A DNA stretch of 64,000 bases from CAZUGO01 sp964619935 (GTDB lineage: Bacteria > Planctomycetota > Phycisphaerae > UBA1845 > CAIVHJ01), in contig CAZUGO010000063.1 of NCBI GenBank assembly GCA_964619935.1, positions 57,410-121,409 on the forward strand. The letters run 5' to 3'. The position numbers and the translations under genes are program-made. The notes under the pieces were generated by a model that did no database searches, was not told where the DNA came from, and saw only the letters and a program-made list of their open reading frames with translations. Shown one piece after another: positions 57,904 to 64,000 of the stretch (position 1 is the first letter of the stretch; each line of letters begins with the position of its first letter).

Positions 57904-60900
57904 CTACGGACTCGGGACGCACACGCCGCCGGCACAGACCTGGCCCGGTGGGCAGTTCAACGGCGGATTGACGCACCCGATCAGCGAATTGCAACTGTCA
58001 ACCGTGCACGGATTCAAGTCGTCGCAGGTGCCCGGGGCGATCGGCTGGTGCGTGCAGGCACCGCCCAGATCGCACAGGTCGTCGGTGCAGGCATCCCCGT
58101 CGTCGCAGGTCGGCGGGTTCACGCACCCGATCAGCGGATCGCAGAGATCCAGCGTGCAAATGTTCGCGTCGTTGCAGGCCACCGCAGGATTGATGGGCGT
58201 GTTGGTGCACGCTCCGGTCCCGGGTGTACAACTGTCCACCGTGCAGGCGTTGCTATCGTTGCACGCCGGAGTGTGGACGCAGTCGCCGGTGAGCAGGCTG
58301 CAGGTGTCGGCCGTGCAGGGATCCGCGTCGTCGCAGTTCTCGTCGGCCACACAGTTACAGGTAATGGACAGCGTCCCCGCGCCGAAGTCGTTGGAGATAA
58401 ACCCGCCGACGCGGATCTTGTAGCAGGATCCCTGATCCGCCGGCACCTGCACACGCGAGGTCGAGCCCAGGCAGCCGGGCGTGTCGTCGTTGCAGCCCAG
58501 CAGCATCAGGTTCGCGCAGTCGCATCCGTCGTACACTGCCAGGTCGCTGTCGTAACTGGCCTGGTCACAGGTGCTGACCCGCAGCAACCCGCTGCAGGTG
58601 GCGGTGTAGTCGTACCAGATGTCGTTGTACACCTGGCCGTCGAACTGGCAGAGCTTCTCGTGCGCCGGACCGTCGGTGGTGGCACCGGTGGTGTCAAACA
58701 CCGTGTTGCCATCGAGGATCGGCAAGGCGTCGATGCATTCGTTGTTGACCGGCGGTTCCGCACACAACTGCACGCAGAAGCTATTGGCCAACGCGGCGCA
58801 ATCGGCGGTCCAGGTATCGGCACAACACGACGGGTTGACCGCGCAGATGCTGCGGCAGCAGTCGTCATCGTTGCAGCCCGGCGACGGATTCGTCGCACAG
58901 CAGTCGTCGGAAGCCGGCAATCCGCAGGACGCCAGCAGACATTCCGAGCAGTCGGTGCTCACGCCCTGGAAGTCGCCGCCGGCCGTATTGCACTCCGGCT
59001 CGGTCAGCGTCAGGCAGTCACCCGAGGGGTTGGCATCGCAGCAGGCGCCCAACACTTCGGAGCAGGGACCCCAGGCCCCCAGCAGCACCGCGAGGTCGGC
59101 GGCGTTGACCACCCCGTTGAAGTTGAAGTCGGCCGGATGACCGGGGTTGGGGCCCCAGGCGCCCAGCAGGGCCGCCAGGTCAGCGGCATTGACCAGCCCA
59201 TTGCCGTTCAAATCGCCGTCGCACGAGCACGTCACCCTCAGGATGTAGTCATTGTTCCCGGCGGTATCACAGGGCACGCCGTTCAGCGCTGAGGTCGCCA
59301 CGAACGGCCAGTACACGCCCGGCTCCAGTGCAACCGGCAACGGGGTCTCACTGCAGAAGGTGCCGGTCGCGAACGGACTGATCAGTCCGGTGGTCGCGGC
59401 GCAGGAGTCGGCACCCGGCGGGCTGGTCTGGACCAGCCCCATCTGGAAGGCGAACTCCGCCTCGATGGTCAGGGAGACGTCCAGCGGCTCGGTGATCACC
59501 AGTTGATACCAATCGGTGTCCCGTGTTCCTCCGACCGCCCAGGCCGTCCCGTGGATGACGTCGCCGCAGAACAGTCCGGTAAACGGGCGCGGACAATCGG
59601 GGCACAGATCGCGGGCCAGGTTGGCACAGTCGGTGTTCCAGACCACGTCGCAACAGTCGGGATTGACCGTGCACACCGCGGCCTCGCAGGCACCGCTGGC
59701 GCACCCCGGCGAGCCGTTGCTGAAGCAGCAGTCGTTGGTTCCCGGGTAATTGCAACCGCCGTTGACGTCCAGGCCGCAAATCTCGCCTTCGCCCTGGGCC
59801 TGGGGCGGGATCACACCGTTCAGGCTGCAGGTGGGCGAGACGTCGCTGGTGAGCCGCAACAGACCGCTCCCGCTGATGCCTTCGAATGAACTGCCCACGC
59901 GGATCAGATAGCACTTCCCGGTTTCGACATTCACCGCCACCCTAGAATGCGCGCTGTTGAAACAACTGTTGTCGTCGTTGTTGCAGGCCAGCGGCGGATC
60001 GGACAGGTCGTTGCAATCGCAGCCCTGGTACACCGCGATCTGGGTGTCCCAGGAGGAATCCACCAGATCGCAGGTCGAAATGACCAACTCGCCCGTGATG
60101 TTGGAGTTGTACCGATACCACACATCCAGGCCCAGCCCCAAGAGGAAGTTGTCGGAGCAGGTGGCGTGGCTGGGCTCGCTAAACGTGGCGCACTCATTGG
60201 TGATGAACGTGTCGCCGAGCCCGATGTTGACGGCATTGAGACAGGCGTCGTTGGCCGGTTCGCTGCCTGGGGCGCAGGTACACAACTGGTCGGCCTCGTC
60301 GGCACAGAAATTGTCCCACAGCCCCTGGGTCTGCGGCGAGATCGCGCAACAGAACGGATCGAACGCACAGACCAGGCTGCAGCAATTGTAGTCGTCGCAA
60401 TAGGGTGAGCCATTGCTGGTAAAACACTGACCGGTCCCCGGAACGCCGCAAGCCGGCTCGCAAGCCGCCGCGGCCAGGGCGACGCAGCTGGCATCCCAAC
60501 TGCCCTCGCAGCAGGTCGGGTCCAGTGCACAGACCACCGCGCAGCACTCCGGATTTTCGCAGCCCAGTCCGCCGTGAGCCACGGCGCACGAGCCGGTGGC
60601 GTTGGTACAGACATCTGACACCGTCGGGGTGCAGTTGGTCGGTGCCAGCGCGCGGTTGATGCAGAAGGCCAGGTCGAAGGTGCGAATATCGCCGAAGTCG
60701 TAACCGGCGTCGGGGTCCTCGGGCTGGTCGTTGTCGCGAATCGACACGCCGTCAGCCGGTGGGGCCGTGTTCCACAGCCACACGCAGTTGCCCGAGGTGG
60801 CATTGCGGATTTCGATCCAGTAGCACTCACCGGCCATCACCGAAACCGCCGGGTGATTGGCCGAATAGGAATATACCGCAAGGTTGCCCAGCGCGCTGGC

Positions 60901-61665
60901 CAAGAAACCGCCGGTGGGCGACGAACTCGGCGAGACGGCAAAGGGGCCGGCATGGACCGACCCTGGGATTCCAGGAAATCCGGGGAAGTTCGTGTAGTAG
61001 GTCACGGTGAAGTTGTCGCCCGACCCCGGCCCACAATCGCCGACCGGGCTGCCGCTGCAGAAGTTGTCGGAGCCGCAGTCCGGCAGCAACGGGCAATCGG
61101 CATCCACCGCACAGGGCACGTTGCTGGGCGGATCGCAGACACCCGCCGAAGAATCACAGTCGCGCTCCGGCCAGGCGGCGCAGTTGCTGTCGATGGTGCA
61201 CGGCACACCGAAGTTGCCATACACGCCCCACCAACAGACGCTGGTGACGCTACCGGTCGTCGACGGCGTGAAGTTCTCGGCGGCCTTGAACACGCCGTTC
61301 TGATAGTACGGGTTGGTATCGCTGACCACGGCCACGGTGTTGCCGGTGCCGTGCGGCAGGTTGTCCGGATTCTGGCAGTTGCCGTTCGGCTGGCTGCAGC
61401 TTGAACCCTGGGCGAACCGGGTTTGCCCCGGCGTGCTCATTCCGCCGGCGCCGCCCTGCAGTTCACCGAATACCGGCTTGTGCAGCAACAGCTCGGGAGC
61501 CGCCTGCGGACGCGACAGCTTGGGACTCTCGGCCACCACCGGGGCCGACTCCAGAGTGGCGGCCGTTTCCTGCGCCACTCCGCTGAGTGGCGCGCCCATC
61601 ACGAAAAGCGCCGACAGTAAGCACAATACCGCCGTGCGCTTGCTCTTGGAACAAGCCGCCTGCAT
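57904..61665 (-). CDS. Very large secreted Cys-rich protein with internal dockerin
   Basis: 1253 residues from ATG 61665 with signal peptide (TAVLCLLSALFVMGAPLSGVAQ). It has four copies of the ~45-residue Cys module (e.g. CCATNPSPGCNDDDCCRSIC...CCADTWTADCAALANSFC), two copies of the beta-sandwich block (FLLGLGLDVWYRYNSNITGELVISTCDLVDSSWDTQIAVYQGC...), a PPC-like block, and a dockerin pair (DLNGNGLVNAADLAALLGAWG...) located internally near residue 850 rather than at the end. C-terminal ~200 residues are repeated CxxGDxCTxDxC motifs, ending NCPPGQVCAGGVCVPSP. Internal dockerin placement is unusual. Confidence 0.85.
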   Translation of the reverse strand: MQAACSKSKRTAVLCLLSALFVMGAPLSGVAQETAATLESAPVVAESPKLSRPQAAPELLLHKPVFGELQGGAGGMSTPGQTRFAQGSSCSQPNGNCQNPDNLPHGTGNTVAVVSDTNPYYQNGVFKAAENFTPSTTGSVTSVCWWGVYGNFGVPCTIDSNCAAWPERDCDSSAGVCDPPSNVPCAVDADCPLLPDCGSDNFCSGSPVGDCGPGSGDNFTVTYYTNFPGFPGIPGSVHAGPFAVSPSSSPTGGFLASALGNLAVYSYSANHPAVSVMAGECYWIEIRNATSGNCVWLWNTAPPADGVSIRDNDQPEDPDAGYDFGDIRTFDLAFCINRALAPTNCTPTVSDVCTNATGSCAVAHGGLGCENPECCAVVCALDPTCCEGSWDASCVALAAAACEPACGVPGTGQCFTSNGSPYCDDYNCCSLVCAFDPFCCAISPQTQGLWDNFCADEADQLCTCAPGSEPANDACLNAVNIGLGDTFITNECATFSEPSHATCSDNFLLGLGLDVWYRYNSNITGELVISTCDLVDSSWDTQIAVYQGCDCNDLSDPPLACNNDDNSCFNSAHSRVAVNVETGKCYLIRVGSSFEGISGSGLLRLTSDVSPTCSLNGVIPPQAQGEGEICGLDVNGGCNYPGTNDCCFSNGSPGCASGACEAAVCTVNPDCCDVVWNTDCANLARDLCPDCPRPFTGLFCGDVIHGTAWAVGGTRDTDWYQLVITEPLDVSLTIEAEFAFQMGLVQTSPPGADSCAATTGLISPFATGTFCSETPLPVALEPGVYWPFVATSALNGVPCDTAGNNDYILRVTCSCDGDLNGNGLVNAADLAALLGAWGPNPGHPADFNFNGVVNAADLAVLLGAWGPCSEVLGACCDANPSGDCLTLTEPECNTAGGDFQGVSTDCSECLLASCGLPASDDCCATNPSPGCNDDDCCRSICAVNPSCCADTWTADCAALANSFCVQLCAEPPVNNECIDALPILDGNTVFDTTGATTDGPAHEKLCQFDGQVYNDIWYDYTATCSGLLRVSTCDQASYDSDLAVYDGCDCANLMLLGCNDDTPGCLGSTSRVQVPADQGSCYKIRVGGFISNDFGAGTLSITCNCVADENCDDADPCTADTCSLLTGDCVHTPACNDSNACTVDSCTPGTGACTNTPINPAVACNDANICTLDLCDPLIGCVNPPTCDDGDACTDDLCDLGGACTHQPIAPGTCDDLNPCTVDSCNSLIGCVNPPLNCPPGQVCAGGVCVPSP

Positions 61666-62047
61666 GTCTCTGCTCCTTTCCTCGATTGTCTGCTTGCGGA
61701 TCTGTTGGTGCGACCCGCGAAAGGCCCGCGGGTTGCGTCACACAGCCAACGGTACCAACATTCGAGAGCCATTGCCATACTGTGCCGGCGGTGTATGACA
61801 ACCATTAGAGGGGTCCAATCTGGGCCTTAAAGCAGTGCTGGAGGGTCCGCGCCGGACGCCCGACCTTGAGCCACGCGGCAGGGCCTGCCGCCGCGATTCA
61901 GGGCCCCACAGCCCAGTCGGTGCTGCCACGCGGTTGCACGAGCGGTGGCCACGTCCGAATGCAGCGACCCGGAGTGCTGCAACGGCCGCCGGATGGCACG
62001 CCGCATGCGCGACGCTTTTCGGACCCGACCTTGGGCAACAAAGAGAG
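61666..62047. other. Intergenic region, ~380 bp
   Basis: Between the terminator of the right-hand gene and the start of the 61665 gene, both minus strand. It should contain the promoter of the 61665 gene. A good ribosome-binding site (GGAGC, ~61675) precedes its ATG. No other gene or structured RNA recognised. Confidence 0.4.
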
Positions 62048-62087
62048 GGGGCCGGAAGTCCTTGCGGATTCCCGGCCCCCTTCGTTT
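62048..62087 (-). terminator. Terminator of the poly-Asp-tailed protein gene
   Basis: GGGGGCCGG (62047-62055) pairs with CCGGCCCCC (62072-62080), continued inside by TCC/GGA. On the minus strand it lies ~35 bp past the stop at 62120 and is followed by a T-rich TCTCTTTG stretch; it may also work on the plus strand. Confidence 0.65.
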
Positions 62088-62119
62088 CCGAATCAAACGA
62101 CTTTCAAATGGCTACGGCA

Positions 62120-64000
62120 TTAGCCGTTGTCATCATCATCGTCACCCGGCATGTCATCATCGTCATCGCCGGGCAGGTCGTCGTCGTCATCATCATCGCC
62201 CGGACGACCATCATCGTCGTCGTCGTCGTCGTCGTCACCCGGGATGATCTCGGGGACGCACATGCAGGCGTCGTTGCAGATCTCGGTCGCGAGGCAATCG
62301 CTGTCGCTGGCACACACGGCGCCAACCGCCAGCGTGTACACGCAGCCACCGGCGGCAGGATCACAGGCATCATCCGTGCAGATGTTGCCGTCATCGCAGG
62401 CCCCGTCGTTGGGCGTGTTGACGCACTGACCGCGGACGCAAGCGTCGTCGGTGCAGTCGATGCCGTCGTCACAGTTGACCGGCACGTGCTGGCAGCCGGC
62501 CATCGGGTCGCAACTGTCGATGGTGCAGTCATCACCGTCGTTGCAGTCCACGGTTCCGGTGATCACGCAGCGGCCGCCGACGCACTCGTTGATGGTGCAG
62601 ACGTCGCCGTCCTCACAATCAATCGGAGTGTTTTCGCACAACCCGGTCTTCGAGTTGCAGGTGTCGATGGTGCAGGGATCGCCGTCATCGCAGTCGACCG
62701 GGTCGTGCACACAGGCACCCGACGCCGGATCGCAGCTATCGACCGTGCAGGCATCGCCGTCATCGCAGTCCGTTGGACCGCCGGCCATGCACGTGCCGTT
62801 GTTGCAACTGTCATCGGTGCACAGGTTGCCATCGGCCTCGCAGTCGGTGCCGTTGGGCTCGTTGTTCGGCAGGCAGCCGCCCGTACTGTTGCAACTGTCC
62901 GGGTTGTCGCAGTCGGTGTCGCTGCCATCACCACAGGCGGTCCCGGCGGAAGCGTGGTTGTCGTTGCAATTGCCCTGACCATCGCAACTGTCCGGATCGC
63001 TGCAATCGGTGTCGCTGGGATCGCCACAGGCGGTTCCGGCCGGCTCATTATTGGGCTGGCACAGACCCATGGCATCGCAGGTATCCGGATTGTCGCACTC
63101 GGTGTCGCTGCCGCTACCGCAGGCCGATCCCGGCGCCGAGGTGTTGGTTTCGCAGACGCCGCCCAGACAGGTGTCTGGATCGTCGCAAGCGGTGTCGTTC
63201 GGGCTACCGCAAGCCGTCCCGTCAGGATCGGTGTTGGACGCACACACACCACCCTGGCAACTGTCGGCCGCGTCGCACTCGCCCGCGCTGGGATCGCCAC
63301 AGGGGGTCCCGTTGCCGGCAGTGTTCGGGTTGCAATTGCCGGCACCGTCACAGGTGTCGGCCCCATCGCACTCGCCCGCGCTGGGGTCGCCGCAGGGGGC
63401 CCCGGCGATGGCGATGTTGTCCTGGCAGGCACCCAGGCCGTCACAGGTATCAGCGCCGTCGCACTCGCTGTCACTCGGATCGCCGCAGGCCGTGCCTACC
63501 GGCGACGGATCGTTCACGCATCCGAAGCCGTCGGCACCCGGGGCACCCGGAGCACAGACGTCGACGGTGCATTCGTTGCCGTCATCGCACTCCTCGTTGC
63601 TGCCGCAAACCGTCACGAAGCAGTCGAAGTCGGTGACGAAGGGTACATCGCCCGTGTTGAAGAAAATGGTCGTCTGACCGCCGATGTTGAACCCGCGGGT
63701 AGCGGAGAACTGGGCGATCAACACCTGGTTGTTGGCGTCAGGGCTGCCCTGGCCGGTGGCCGGGTCGCTGCAGAACCAGCCGCCCGTGACCTGCCCCATC
63801 GTGTTGAACGCGGTGGAGTTGAAATCGGGGTCGACCGTCGTGCAGTCTTCCCCACCAATCGGGACCGACTTCAGGGCGATGGTCACGAAGCTGTCGCAGA
63901 TCAACTGCGGGAATAGGGGAAAGAACAACGCCAGCGGGGCGGTGTTGCTGCCACCCATGGCCGCCGGGAACTGGAAGAAGCCCGCCGGGTCATCGGTGGT
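62120..64000 (-). CDS. Large secreted Cys-repeat protein with poly-aspartate tail (5' end outside window)
   Basis: At least 626 residues; the frame is open past base 64000 with no start, so the N-terminus lies beyond the window. The visible N-terminal part carries DPAGFFQFP and LICDSFVTIAL, the same domain seen twice in the protein at 49711. It is followed by about eight ~26-residue repeats with C-G-D-P-S-x3-C-D-x2-D-x-C, then ~20-residue repeats D-C-D-D-G-D-x-C-T-x-D-x-C. The protein ends in four runs of five to nine Asp separated by PG (…PGDDDDD…) over ~40 residues. Such acidic tails bind calcium or mineral surfaces; that is inference. No dockerin or CTERM seen. Confidence 0.85.
   Translation of the reverse strand, partial: TTDDPAGFFQFPAAMGGSNTAPLALFFPLFPQLICDSFVTIALKSVPIGGEDCTTVDPDFNSTAFNTMGQVTGGWFCSDPATGQGSPDANNQVLIAQFSATRGFNIGGQTTIFFNTGDVPFVTDFDCFVTVCGSNEECDDGNECTVDVCAPGAPGADGFGCVNDPSPVGTACGDPSDSECDGADTCDGLGACQDNIAIAGAPCGDPSAGECDGADTCDGAGNCNPNTAGNGTPCGDPSAGECDAADSCQGGVCASNTDPDGTACGSPNDTACDDPDTCLGGVCETNTSAPGSACGSGSDTECDNPDTCDAMGLCQPNNEPAGTACGDPSDTDCSDPDSCDGQGNCNDNHASAGTACGDGSDTDCDNPDSCNSTGGCLPNNEPNGTDCEADGNLCTDDSCNNGTCMAGGPTDCDDGDACTVDSCDPASGACVHDPVDCDDGDPCTIDTCNSKTGLCENTPIDCEDGDVCTINECVGGRCVITGTVDCNDGDDCTIDSCDPMAGCQHVPVNCDDGIDCTDDACVRGQCVNTPNDGACDDGNICTDDACDPAAGGCVYTLAVGAVCASDSDCLATEICNDACMCVPEIIPGDDDDDDDDDGRPGDDDDDDDLPGDDDDDMPGDDDDDNG

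Noticed and set aside
62120..63520. Regularly spaced repeats resembling a CRISPR array
   Set aside because: The periodicity comes from coding repeats (~60 and ~78 bp) of a Cys-rich protein; no constant direct repeat with unique spacers.
61835..63916. Very long plus-strand open frame (~690 codons) over the poly-Asp gene
   Set aside because: It is the antisense of the Cys-repeat protein; its sequence is a monotonous Val/Ala/Ile/Arg mirror of Cys and Asp codons without any domain.

Overview
The window looks like a chromosomal segment of a planctomycete, most likely of the class Phycisphaerae or a close relative. This is inferred from very high GC, secreted Cys-rich proteins ending in type I dockerin repeats with the LLGAWG signature, an IPTL/PEP-CTERM-like PTVSEWG tail, and pseudopilins with the H-x-DG type C-terminal half. 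No rRNA, tRNA, CRISPR array or intact transposase was seen.

Layout. 0-5 kb: a partial gene, a decayed FG-GAP/dockerin gene, two prepilin-like proteins and a secreted tetraheme c-type cytochrome with a dockerin tail. 5-16 kb: a promoter plus strong terminator framing a possible ~175-nt RNA, a sigma54 activator with a degenerate receiver, a DUF2959 lipoprotein, an ABM monooxygenase, a Ktr/Trk K+ system, a beta-propeller-like lipoprotein, a MerR-like/B12-type regulator, and an ABC-ATPase/GNAT fusion with a membrane coiled-coil partner. 16-20.5 kb: PilZ protein, a thiolase-fold/DUF35 pair, two small secreted or hypothetical genes.

20.9-30.3 kb: a sulfate-assimilation and tetrapyrrole operon: APS reductase, sulfite reductase, HemA, a SirB(CbiX)-HemC fusion, a CobA-HemD fusion, HemB, and then HemL. 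Upstream lies a 36-codon reading frame with nine Cys codons (seven consecutive), starting within about 3 nt of a predicted transcription start and followed by an intrinsic terminator just before the APS reductase ribosome-binding site. I read this as a cysteine-responsive ribosome attenuator; it is the most exciting item in the window.

30.3-47.6 kb: a group 3b-like [NiFe]-hydrogenase locus. The minus-strand operon runs hemerythrin, HydB, cNMP-binding protein, HydG, HydD, HydA, protease, HypA, HypF, HypC, HypD, HypE. It has a near-perfect sigma54 promoter and an upstream palindrome, and lies next to a globin-coupled histidine kinase and sigma54 response regulator. Divergently, a second sigma54 promoter with related upstream half-sites precedes a receiver-like protein, a CBS protein, a Cys-rich protein, a cytidylate-kinase-like protein and malic enzyme. 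I infer one redox/oxygen-responsive regulon.

47.6-52.2 kb: gene remnants (cupin, SnoaL-like, Fic), an AbiE toxin-antitoxin pair, a CTERM protein and a 119-bp AT-rich 22-bp-periodic repeat with terminal inverted repeats. 52.4-64 kb: four very large secreted Cys-rich proteins, three with dockerin pairs and one with a poly-Asp tail, running off the right edge.
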